From assembly GCA_920105625.2 (NCBI GenBank), contig OV050032.1, positions 127,517,829 to 127,581,828 on the forward strand: a stretch of 64,000 nt of DNA, given 5' to 3'. The notes below the pieces were generated by a model. It ran no database searches. It saw only the letters and a program-made list of their open reading frames with translations, and was not told the DNA's origin. Both the position numbers and the translations under genes were made by a program. Source of the stretch: Clusia tigrina. Its lineage: Eukaryota; Arthropoda; Insecta; Diptera; Clusiidae. Shown here in pieces: positions 11,813 through 21,207 of the stretch (position 1 is the stretch's first letter; each line of letters starts with the position of its first letter).

Positions 11813-12776
11813 TGTAAGGAGCAAATTTTAGGTTTAATTTGCCCCTACATATTTAGTTTTGCCATAACGCCCCAAACGTGTATATTTAAAATAGGGGCCG
11901 AGTGCTTAAACAACCAACCCTAAAATATACACGTTAATAGTCCTAAGACTTTGGCTCCTCCCACCTGTATTGCTAAAAAGCACATACACAACCGCCATCA
12001 TATTTAGTGCAGCAGCCATCATACAAGTGAGTCTAAGACACCTCCCACCATAGTAATGCTGCCAACAACAAGTGTTATACTCTGCATTGGGAGGACAGAA
12101 GACACAGCCACAATTAAGTCAGACAGTGGAACCCTGTGATAAGCGACGAAAAACATACAACGAAGTCAACAACGCAAGATAACACAGGAGAATATCACAC
12201 AAACAATTGTGCAACCGGCTGACCACAGTTAAAATAATATGAATTTACAACAACAGTGCCTAACGCAATGTTAGAAACTTACAAGAGATAGCGACAGAAG
12301 TTGCCGACTGCATTAGTTCGGAAAATTAACCCACTAACAACACCCAAACACGAAGGCCAAGCACAAAGTGGAACACGACAGACCGATCGCTAAGCACACC
12401 AACAGGCCGGACAAAGCATAAAGAGGAGAAGCAAAAATTAAATATCCAATGTTTTAATATTTTTAACTATTTTAAGCCATCAATAAAAAATATCAACAAA
12501 GTGCTGAAGGTGGCCGAAGGACAAATAGCAACAACAACAAACAACACAAGGAACAACAACAAGATAAATAATCACAACAACAACACAATATTGAAGGTGG
12601 CCCAGGGGCAAAAACTTACAAGAACAACAGCGAGAAAAAAAACAACAATGTGCTGAAGGTGGCCCAAGGTCAAATTCAAACAAGAAGAACAATGCGGGAA
12701 ACTGTAGCAACATGCCACAACAAACTACAGTTCCCGCACAACAACAACTATTGGATGATCTACACTAAACCTGGAG

Positions 12777-12821
12777 CATAAAAGCAGGAGCAACTGGCAA
12801 CCCAGTCTCTTTCTTTCATTC
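12777..12821 (+). promoter_or_regulatory. LTR core promoter (TATA-like box and Inr)
   Basis: GCATAAAAGC at 12777-12786 is followed about 40 bases later by TCATTC (12816-12821), an exact match to the insect initiator TCAKTY. A similar arrangement is visible in the reverse solo LTR and at 43.28 kb, where the sequence reads CAATAAAAGC. The start site is a prediction. If it is right, the hairpin array lies downstream, in the transcribed leader. Confidence 0.5.
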
Positions 12822-12938
12822 GGCATCAGGCAGACAAGACACACTCCGATCCAGCAGCAGCAAAACTCCAGGACCAGTAGCACCAAGGTAAAGTATACTT
12901 TTACACAAGACTAGACTTACTCCAACGCTAAGACCGCC

Positions 12939-13256
12939 CCACGAGTTTATGGTTCTACCGATTCTCGTGGTGACTTATACTAACGCTAAGACCGCCCCAC
13001 GAGTTTATGGTTCTACCGATTCTCGTGGTGACTTATACTAACGCTAAGACCGCCCCACGAGTTTATGGTTCTACCGATTCTCGTGGTGACTTATACTAAC
13101 GCTAAGACCGCCCCACGAGTTTATGGTTCTACCGATTCTCGTGGTGACTTATACTAACGCTAAGACCGACCCACGAGTTTATGGTTCTACCGATTCTCGT
13201 GGAGACTAATGCGTACGTACAGAACCGCGAGTTTATGGTCCTACCGATTCTCGCGG
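12939..13256 (+). repeat. Tandem 58-bp hairpin array (5' LTR)
   Basis: Six units. In five, at a step of exactly 58 bp (from 12939), CCACGAG and CTCGTGG form a perfect 7-bp palindrome around an 18-nt interior that can add a small GGT/ACC inner stem. In the last unit (13225-13256) both arms change together to CCGCGAG and CTCGCGG, so pairing is kept while the sequence differs. The array is duplicated in the 3' LTR. Confidence 0.93.
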
Positions 13257-13596
13257 AGACTAGCACTGCCAACAGCGACCACACAGACGAGGCCCCAAGC
13301 GACTAGCAAGTCTAATTATTTAGGTAATTTAAATTAGAACAAAACCAAATTTGAATAAGTTAAGCAAAATAAAACTATTTAAACTAATTTAATTAAACAA
13401 GTTATTTAAGTTAATTAGCAGAGTAAAATCATTTTCAAACTAATAAATTAATATAAATCAAATTATAAACAATTATAATTAAATAAATGAATTAAATAAA
13501 CCACATGTAAGTACACACCGGCTTTTAACATTAATTTCTGTATACGACCCCTGGAACCCGCTGAGTTTTACCCCAGCCGAAATAGAGTCGTTACAG

Positions 13597-13614
13597 TGGC
13601 GCCCGAGCAGGGAC
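13597..13614 (+). promoter_or_regulatory. Primer-binding site, tRNA-Lys type
   Basis: TGGCGCCCGAGCAGGGAC starts two bases after the LTR end. It differs at one position from the well-known 18-nt primer site complementary to tRNA-Lys(UUU) used by lentiviruses, so it is probably primed by the fly tRNA-Lys(UUU). Confidence 0.85.
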
Positions 13615-13689
13615 ACTCAGAATAAAGAGAGTAAATACAACAAAGCTATATTATCCAACCCACGTCCCATCACCAGAGTCTGACACAGG

Positions 13690-14916
13690 ATGGGAAAGAC
13701 GAGTTGGGTGTACACCGTGCGAAAAGACCAACTGGTAGTCTGTTGTGTCGAGTTTGGCCTAGAGGCCACGGGCACAGTGGAAGAGCTACGAAAGAGGCTT
13801 GCGGAGTTTATCACCGACACAGAGATGACTCTAGGCCAGGAGGTTCGGCTGGCAGAGCTAAAGGCCCGACTCACGAAGACTTTGTCGCCAGGACCCAGTC
13901 CACACTTGAGAGCTAGCCCCAGCGCAGAGCGACCTATAAGCCCCGGAGCATCGACAGCCACGAAGAAAGACACGCTATGGGCAGCCGGAAATGTTCCAGC
14001 TGTATATGATACCGCGTTCCAGACAGTAGTCCCTGAAGTCTCGCGAAGCGGGATAGCCATCTACTCGGCAGTCATCGACCACGTTAGGAAATGGTCCTTG
14101 AAATATGATGGAGGGCATGACCCGATAGCTTTCATAGAGCGAGTGGAAGAATTATCGGAAGTCTATGGACTAAACAAGCACATGCTGCCTCGAACTATGC
14201 CAGAACTCCTAAAGGAGCGTGCTCTGCTCTGGTATAGAAACAACAACCGAGCATGGGTTGATTGGGTTTTATTCAAAAAGGACTTCTTTAAGTTTTTCCT
14301 ACCCACCAGGTACTTCGAAAAGCTGGAGGGTGAAATTCGCCAACGACGGCAAAACCCACGTGAACACTTCAAACAGTACGTGGTAGAACTTCAAAACCTG
14401 ATGCGTCACGCAGGATACACGGAGGCCCAGAAGTTAGAGCGAATCTTTCGCAACAGCCTAGAGGAATACCAGTGGTATGTCCGTCGAAAGGATTTCGATA
14501 CGCTGGAAGAATTGGTGGAAATGGCGGAAGACCTCGAGGGCATACGTGGTGACAACGAGGCTTAACGAGCAGCACCACCACGACCACCGCCACCACGACC
14601 ACCACCAACACGCCACGAGATACAACCACGGGTCGAGCGCATGTCCCCATGCGAAACCAGAAACCGACAAGTAGCACCAGCCAACTGTACCAACAAGGTG
14701 GTACCTATAAATCCACGAACAGCATGCAGAAGATGTGGTCAGTCTGATCACATAGCGCGACACTGCCGAAATGCCCAAGTACTTTTCTGTTGGGAGTGCG
14801 GTAGGAGAGGAACTAGAACAGTTGAATGCTGTAGGACGGTAGGGGGAAACGAGCGGGGCTGCCGCCAGCAACGAGGCATGGAGCAGCCCACGGACAACAA
14901 GCCTCAAACGCAGTAA
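13690..14916 (+). pseudogene. ULP element gag (one premature stop)
   Basis: ATG 13690 opens MGKTSWVYTVRKDQL. The first 291 codons form the matrix/capsid part. A SAP-like or helical N-terminus (VEELRKRLAEF) lies at about residues 30-45, and a capsid-like domain of the Ty3/gypsy gag type (LLKERALLWYRNN, then RQRRQNPREHFKQYV) at about residues 130-285. A TAA at 14563-14565 interrupts the frame. The same frame then continues through a Pro/His-rich linker to two knuckles: CRRCGQSDHIARHC (14725-14766) and a degenerate CWECGRRGTRTVEC (14788-14829) with Thr at the His position. It ends at 14916. Pol overlaps its end in the -1 frame. Confidence 0.88.
14844..14850 (+). promoter_or_regulatory. -1 ribosomal frameshift heptamer GGGAAAC
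   Basis: In the gag frame the sequence reads G-GGA-AAC, a canonical X-XXY-YYZ slippery site in phase. It lies 66 bases before the gag stop. The -1 frame is open from 14835 and runs straight into protease. A G/C-rich stretch follows directly and could form the stimulatory structure. The same heptamer is present in the older reverse copy near 28.88 kb. Confidence 0.75.
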
Positions 14917-17900
14917 GTGCACTACGCTACGATGGACAGCGTATCTGTGCCGCCGTCACCATTGGCACAGAAAACATCACGGCCACACTAGACACAGGCG
15001 CCACAAGGAGTTTCATCAGCGAGCGACTCATTTCCCATTTAGGTGCTACCACCGGTAGAGTAAACTCTACATACACTAGAGCACGGATGGCGGATGGTCG
15101 AACAAGGGATATTACTCAAGCGTTTGTGACGTGTGTCAAGCTTGGTGGAAAGGTATGTCAGCTGGAGCTACTTAGCATGCCCGACTCCACCGACGACTTA
15201 CTGCTCGGCCTGGACTTCATGACACAGCAAGGCCTATCCATGACATGTGGATGCCAGGAAATCCAGCTAGGCCCCAAGACGGATGGTGTGCAATCACAAG
15301 TTATCGCATCGTGCACAACCATACGACATGAAGCCGCTACGGACGAATCAAAGATAAAATTGTTTCTGGCCACAGAGTTGGCTAAATTCACAGACGGGCC
15401 AAACGTGACCAATATCACAAGCCACAAAATAGTGATGCGCGATGACCGACCCATCAAACAACGATACTACCCGAGAAATCCAGCGCAGCAAGAAATCATT
15501 GGCGCGGAAGTGGACGAATTAATAGCTAAAGGCTGTATCGAACCCTCGCATAGCCCCCACAGCGCACCGATTGTGCTAGTAAGGAAACGGGATGGGAAAT
15601 GGCGTCTGTGCATCGATTATCGACAACTCAACGCCAGGTCCATACCCGACGCATACCCACTGCCGCGAATCCAACACATCTTAGACCGACTGCGTGAGGC
15701 TAAATACATCAGTAGTCTCGATCTGAAGAACGGGTATTGGCAGATACCCATGGAGGAGCAGAGCAAGCAGTATACCGCATTCACGGTACCCGGCAGAGGC
15801 CTCTTCCAGTGGCGTGTTATGCCTTTCGGGCTACACTCCGCACCAGCAACCTTTCAAAGAGCACTGGACCAAGTTATTGGCCACGACATAGAGCCATACG
15901 CGTTTGCCTACCTTGATGACATTATTGTCACAGGGAGAGACCTAGAAGAACACATGAGAAACCTGCAAGAGGTGTTCCGACGGTTGAGGGAGGCAAATTT
16001 GAAACTAAATCTGGAGAAGTGTGCATTCTTTCGGAAGGAGCTAAAATATCTGGGACACGTGGTCAGCGACAAAGGAATACATACTGACCCAGATAAAATC
16101 GCTGCCATACGGGAGCTGCAACCACCAGAGAACATACGACAGCTACGTCGCTGATTGGGCATCGCATCTTGGTACCGCCGTTTTGTACCCGACTTTGCAA
16201 AAGCAGTACACCCTTTAACGATGCTGCTTAAGAAAGGAAAACATTTCCGATGGGGTACCGAACAACAGGAGGCTTTTGAATTACTGAAACAACGATTGAC
16301 GGAAGCTCCGATTCTCGCCTGCCCAGACTTTAGTCAGAAGTTCACGCTCCAGACCGACGCCAGTGACTACGGGTTGGGAGCAGTGCTCACGCAGGAGATC
16401 GAGGGGGCGGAGCGAGTAATAGCGTACGCTAGTAGACACCTGAATGGAGCTGAGCTAAACTACTCCCCAACTGAGAAGGAGTGTCTAGCCATAATATGGG
16501 GCATCCGGAAAATGCGGCCATATCTGGAGGGCTACCACTTTACCGTGATCACCGACCACCTATCGCTGAAGTGGCTAAATTCCATCGAGAGCCCTTCAGG
16601 ACGCATAGCACGGTGGGCGCTAGAACTTCAGCAGCATTCATTCGAGGTACAATAACGCAAAGGAAAACTAAATGTACTGGCGGACGCACTATCAAGACAA
16701 CCGGTCGAGGCTGCATGCACTGTCACTGTGCAGGACCAAGCAGAGCAAAATTGCAAGTGGTGGCTCAAGCGAAAAGGAGAAATACTTGCCAACCCGGCTA
16801 AATTCTCCGACTACACACTGGAAAACGGGCAGCTGTATCGCCATATACCAAATCGCACAGGTGATGAGGACTGTACACCATGGAAGCTATGCGTACCTAG
16901 GCCTCTGAGGGTACGAATTTTGCAAGAGAACCACGACGCGCCAACCGCAGGACACCTAGGCATCCGGAAAACGATAGCCCGAGTTGCAAATAGGTACTAC
17001 TGGCCAGGACTGTTCCGGGACACCAGCCGCTACGTTCGTCAGTGCACACTATGCCAGAAGTACAAGCCCAGCCAACAACAACCTGCTGGAGAAATGCTGA
17101 CGCAAATACCCCTGGAGCCGTGGGCCATATTGTGCGCGGACTTTGTCGGACCCTTACCCCGTTCCACGCATGGCAACACCATGCTAGTTGTGTTTTTCGA
17201 TAAGTTCTCCAAATGGACAGAGATGGCTCCCCTCCGAAAAGCCACCACCGAGACATTACAACGGGCTTTCCGGGAACACATACTGTCGCGTTTTGGAGTA
17301 CCCAAGATTCTGGTGACGGACAATGGGTCACAATTCACCAGTCGAGCATTCCGACGATTTACCAAAGACTATGGCATCAGGCACCAGTTCACGGCACCCT
17401 ACACTCCACAGGAAAATGCGGTGGAACGGACAAATCGCACCATCAAGACTATGGTGGCCCAATTCGCGAGTCAGCGGTAACAGAAGTGGGATGACTTGCT
17501 TCCAGAATTGACGCTAGCAATCAACACTAGTGTGTCGGAGACAACAGGGTACAGTCCGGCTTATCTGGTACAAGGACGCGAACCGCGACTACCAAAGGCA
17601 CTGTACGATGAAACAACTTTGGGTACGGGGCTACCTCCACAGACTCCTAATGAGCGAGTGGAGCAGCTGCAAGAAACTTATCGCATCGTGAAGCAGAATT
17701 TGGAGCGAGCAACCCAGGACCAGAGAAGGTACTATAATCTGCGACGCCGAGCCTGGAAACCCAGCATTGGCCAACTCGTACTGGTTAAGCAACACCACCT
17801 GTCCAAAGCTACCGATCACTTTGCTGCTAAACTGGCACCACGATACGATGGCCCTTACCGAATAACGAATTTTGTTTCACCGGTTATCACTGAGTTAAGC

Positions 17901-18011
17901 CACACGGAAGGGGAACGCGGAAGAACCGCCCACGTCAGTGAACTGAAACCATACTGTGCGGCTGATACCATTGAAGGTCACTCCACATCATCCGATCAGA
18001 AACAGTTTTAA
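14844..18011 (+). pseudogene. ULP element pol: PR-RT-RNaseH-integrase (three in-frame stops)
   Basis: There is one continuous frame of about 1055 codons. The aspartic protease has D-T-G-A at 14991-15002. Reverse transcriptase is at about 15450-16150 with YLDD at 15909-15920. RNase H spans about 16250-16720 (catalytic Asp in TDASDYGLG near 16356). The integrase has an HHCC zinc domain (about 16932-17055), catalytic Asp 17139, Asp 17319 and Glu 17424, and a C-terminal domain ending in TAHVSELKPYC. Stops are TGA 16152, TAA 16653 and TAA 17478, with no frameshift anywhere. The older copy at 25.9-29.0 kb has a Cys codon at the first site and a Tyr codon at the second, so these are point changes. 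As written the copy cannot make full Pol without readthrough. Confidence 0.93.
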
Positions 18012-18111
18012 ATATAATTACGAAAGCAATGGGAAAGCCAGACAGAAATTGTTGAATTCAAAGAGAAATAATTACCGTTATACCAAACCACCGTTACCGC
18101 TGGAAAATAGT

Positions 18112-18143
18112 ATAAAAGGACGGCCACATCAGCATATCAGCCT
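18112..18143 (+). promoter_or_regulatory. Candidate internal promoter for the third ORF
   Basis: TATAAAAGG at 18112-18120 is followed 26 bases later by TCAGCC (18138-18143), an Inr-like site, in the 205-base gap between the pol stop and the third ORF ATG at 18217. The spacing suits RNA polymerase II. A spliced subgenomic mRNA is the alternative; I saw no strong acceptor. Confidence 0.5.
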
Positions 18144-18216
18144 CTTTGAAGAATAGCTACCAACAATTAAGTATCAAAAATTTTACACAAAATCTGAAGA
18201 AAAAAAATCCAAAATC

Positions 18217-19410
18217 ATGGCATTGACTCAAGTGACTCAAGTCAACCGCATCAGCATCGAATCGGAGACCTTGAACCCAACGACAGCCACCATAATCCTA
18301 ACCTCAGAAGACGAGGGTAAGCAGGATATCCAAGACCAGGTGCTCGCAGTATACCCACCAGGACCGGGCGGAATCACGATCAGGAGAGGCGATGTTAGTC
18401 GCTTACGGGAAGGCTGCCTCCTGAACGACATACTGGTCGATTTTTACCTGAAATGGGTGCAACTAAACCTGATACCGAGACGGCAACAACACCGAGTCCA
18501 CGTGTTTAGTGCACAATTTTATTCTAAACTAACCCGGCACCGAGGAACAGCCGCCGGAAGACACTCAGGCGTAGAAAGGTGGACCAGCGGGGAGGACCTG
18601 TTTGATAAAGACTCTATCCTGATCCCCATCAACCAGCACCACCATTGGTATCTGGCCATCGTCTGTTTCCCTGGGGCGATAGTTGCCGGGAAGAAGGGCA
18701 CGACAATACTAATGATGGACTCACTCGGCGGGGGCGCACACGAAGCTGAGGCCAACATACTGCGGGAATACCTGTACGAGGAATTTAGAACCAAATTCGG
18801 GAAGACGCCAAGTAAATCATTCAACGCCGATAATATACCCTTGTACCGATTACGAACACCACAACAACCTAACCAGATCGACTGTGGTGTTTACGTAATG
18901 CTGAACGCGGAGAAGTTTTTTACCGAACCCATACAAGGAAACTCGTGGAAGTCCGCAGACATGACGGCATGGTACAACCTCCAAGATGTGAAACAAAAGC
19001 GAAAGGAGGTGATACATTTGCTGAAACAGCTAGTGGAAGCAAATAAACGGGCTCAACACATTCCAACAGTTACTAAGCCGCCCATCGTGGACCCAGCCGT
19101 TACCCGGACACGTCGACAACGGGAATCGGACACATCGGACAACGACGACGAGGTTACCTGGAAGCGGCAGAAAACGGGTGCTCCAAAAACAAAAATCAGT
19201 CAGACACCCGAGGAACCCCTATTGTTTAACAATATAGACGAACTCCAAGGACCCAAGGGACGGGGATTACCTGAAGCATTAGTGGACGGGATAGTGATGA
19301 AATTCAAGGAGGAAGAAGGCAAATACACTAAGGGGCGCATACGATTTGGTCGGTACCCATATAAAGTAGTTATTTACCACGGAACGGTACAAGTCCGCTA
19401 CCAGCCGTAA
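18217..19410 (+). CDS. C48 (Ulp/SENP-type) SUMO-specific cysteine protease, third ORF of the ULP element
   Basis: 397 codons, intact. Residues about 55-260 match the Ulp/SENP fold. LREGCLLNDILVDFYLKW (63-80) is the substrate-cleft block, HHWYLAIVCFPG holds catalytic His143, MMDSLGG holds Asp168, and PQQPNQIDCGVY holds oxyanion Gln217 and nucleophile Cys223. The HWYLAIVCFP and DLFDKDSILIPIN blocks look more like the SENP6/7 (Ulp2, poly-SUMO) branch than SENP1/2. Residues 26-33 (IILTSEDE) look like a SUMO-interacting motif. A basic stretch (RTRRQR at about 295-300, KRQK at about 315-318) may be a nuclear signal. It occupies the env position; no signal peptide or membrane segment is visible. Expected activity is removal of SUMO from nuclear proteins; the biological target is inference. 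Adenovirus-like or host-protein processing are less likely readings. Confidence 0.9.
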   Translation: MALTQVTQVNRISIESETLNPTTATIILTSEDEGKQDIQDQVLAVYPPGPGGITIRRGDVSRLREGCLLNDILVDFYLKWVQLNLIPRRQQHRVHVFSAQFYSKLTRHRGTAAGRHSGVERWTSGEDLFDKDSILIPINQHHHWYLAIVCFPGAIVAGKKGTTILMMDSLGGGAHEAEANILREYLYEEFRTKFGKTPSKSFNADNIPLYRLRTPQQPNQIDCGVYVMLNAEKFFTEPIQGNSWKSADMTAWYNLQDVKQKRKEVIHLLKQLVEANKRAQHIPTVTKPPIVDPAVTRTRRQRESDTSDNDDEVTWKRQKTGAPKTKISQTPEEPLLFNNIDELQGPKGRGLPEALVDGIVMKFKEEEGKYTKGRIRFGRYPYKVVIYHGTVQVRYQP

Positions 19411-19423
19411 AGTAGGGAGGACA
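19411..19423 (+). promoter_or_regulatory. Polypurine tract
   Basis: AGTAGGGAGGACA directly precedes the 3' LTR (19424), and its overlap with the end of the third ORF is nil. This is the expected plus-strand primer site. Confidence 0.75.
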
Positions 19424-21207
19424 TGTAAGGAGCAAATTTTAGGCTTAAATTTGCCCCTACATATTTAGTTTTGCCATAACGCCCCAAACGTGTATATTTA
19501 AAATAGGGGCCGAGTGCTTAAACAACCAACCCTAAAATATACACGTTAATAGTCCTAAGACTTTGGCTCCTCCCACCTGTATTGCTAAAAAGCACATACA
19601 CAACCGCCATCATATTTAGTGCAGCAGCCATCATACAAGTGAGTCTAAGACACCTCCCACCATAGTAATGCTGCCAACAACAAGTGTTATACTCTGCATT
19701 GGGAGGACAGAAGACACAGCCACAATTAAGTCAGACAGTGGAACCCTGTGATAAGCGACGAAAAACATACAACGAAGTCAACAACGCAAGATAACACAGG
19801 AGAATATCACACAAACAATTGTGCAACCGGCTGACCACAGTTAAAATAATATGAATTTACAACAACAGTGCCTAACGCAATGTTAGAAACTTACAAGAGA
19901 TCGCGACAGAAGTTGCCGACTGCATTAGTTCGGAAAATTAACCCACTAACAACACCCAAACACGAAGGCCAAGCACAAAGTGGAACACGACAGACCGATC
20001 GCTAAGCACACCAACAGGCCGGACAAAGCATAAAGAGGAGAAGCAAAAATTAAATATCCAATGTTTTAATATTTTTAACTATTTTAAGCCATCAATAAAA
20101 AATATCAACAAAGTGCTGAAGGTGGCCGAAGGACAAATAGCAACAACAACAAACAACACAAGGAACAACAACAAGATAAATAATCACAACAACAACACAA
20201 TATTGAAGGTGGCCCAGGGGAAAAAACTTACAAGAACAACAGCGAGAAAAAAAACAACAATGTGCTGAAGGTGGCCCAAGGTCAAATTCAAACAAGAAGA
20301 ACAATGCGGGAAACTGTAGCAACATGCCACAACAAACTACAGTTCCCGCACAACAACAACTATTGGATGATCTACACTAAACCTGGAGCATAAAAGCAGG
20401 AGCAACTGGCAACCCAGTCTCTTTCTTTCATTCGGCATCAGGCAGACAAGACACACTCCGATCCAGCAGCAGCAAAACTCCAGCACCAGTAGCACCAAGG
20501 TAAAGTATACTTTTACACAAGACTAGACTTACTCCAACGCTAAGACCGCCCCACGAGTTTATGGTTCTACCGATTCTCGTGGTGACTTATAATAACGCTA
20601 AGACCGCCCCACGAGTTTATGGTTCTACCGATTCTCGTGGTGACTTATACTAACGCTAAGACCGCCCCACGAGTTTATGGTTCTACCGATTCTCGTGGTG
20701 ACTTATACTAACGCTAAGACCGCCCCACGAGTTTATGGTTCTACCGATTCTCGTGGTGACTTATACTAACGCTAAGACCGACCCACGAGTTTATGGTTCT
20801 ACCGATTCTCGTGGAGACTAATGCGTACGTACAGAACCGCGAGTTTATGGTCCTACCGATTCTCGCGGAGACTAGCACTGCCAACAGCGACCACACAGAC
20901 GAGGCCCCAAGCGACTAGCAAGTCTAATTATTTAGGTAATTTAAATTAGAACAAAACCAAATTTGAATAAGTTAAGCAAAATAAAACTATTTAAACTAAT
21001 TTAATTAAACAAGTTATTTAAGTTAATTAGCAGAGTAAAATCATTTTCAAACTAATAAATTAATATAAATCAAATTATAAACAATTATAATTAAATAAAT
21101 GAATTAAATAAACCACATGTAAGTACACACCGGCTTTTAACATTAATTTCTGTATACGACCCCTGGAACCCGCTGAGTTTTACCCCAGCCGAAATAGAGT
21201 CGTTACA
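19424..21207 (+). repeat. ULP element 3' LTR
   Basis: 1784 bp, about 99.7% identical by eye to the 5' LTR. It contains the second hairpin array (20551-20868) in the same register. One spacer differs (TATAATAA instead of TATACTAA). It is followed by GGCT (21208-21211), the target duplication. Confidence 0.93.

Larger units (their letters stand above)
11813..13595 (+). repeat. ULP element 5' LTR
   Basis: It begins TGTAAGGAGC and ends TTACA at 13595. It is unusually long for a Ty3/gypsy LTR (1783 bp). It contains a CA/A-rich stretch around 12480-12710, a TATA-like site at 12777, an Inr match at 12816, six hairpin repeats (12939-13256) and an AT-rich U5. Differences from the 3' LTR include one substitution and one single-base indel near 11832, and single changes near 12288, 12611, 12872 and in the first repeat spacer. 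Confidence 0.93.
11813..21207 (+). mobile_element. ULP element: near-complete Ty3/gypsy retrotransposon with a SUMO-protease ORF
   Basis: The element is 9395 bp. It has direct LTRs of 1783 and 1784 bp starting TGTAAGG and ending GTTACA, a primer-binding site one base after the 5' LTR, and a purine-rich tract before the 3' LTR. A 4-bp target duplication GGCT (11809-11812 and 21208-21211) flanks it. Order is gag, -1 frameshift site, PR-RT-RNaseH-IN, then a third ORF for a C48 protease where env would be. I count about six LTR differences, so the insertion is recent. Gag and pol contain four in-frame stops while the third ORF is intact. Four related but older pieces occur in this window (2720, 5671, 25.9-29.0 kb, and 43.05/60.7 kb). 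Confidence 0.93.

Noticed and set aside
12939..13256. CRISPR-like regular repeats
   Set aside because: Units are contiguous tandem copies including the spacers, which are identical, and they lie inside eukaryotic LTRs.
12939..13256. gypsy-type Su(Hw) insulator array
   Set aside because: The units lack the TGCATA-type core of Su(Hw) sites; the palindromic structure is different.
14477..14922. His-rich and Trp/Val-rich small ORFs across the gag stop
   Set aside because: They are off-frame shadows of the Pro/His-rich gag linker.
18217..19410. A host Ulp/SENP gene exon captured as a processed copy after element insertion
   Set aside because: It lies exactly between the pol stop and the polypurine tract with no poly-A tail or target duplication around it, so it is part of the element.
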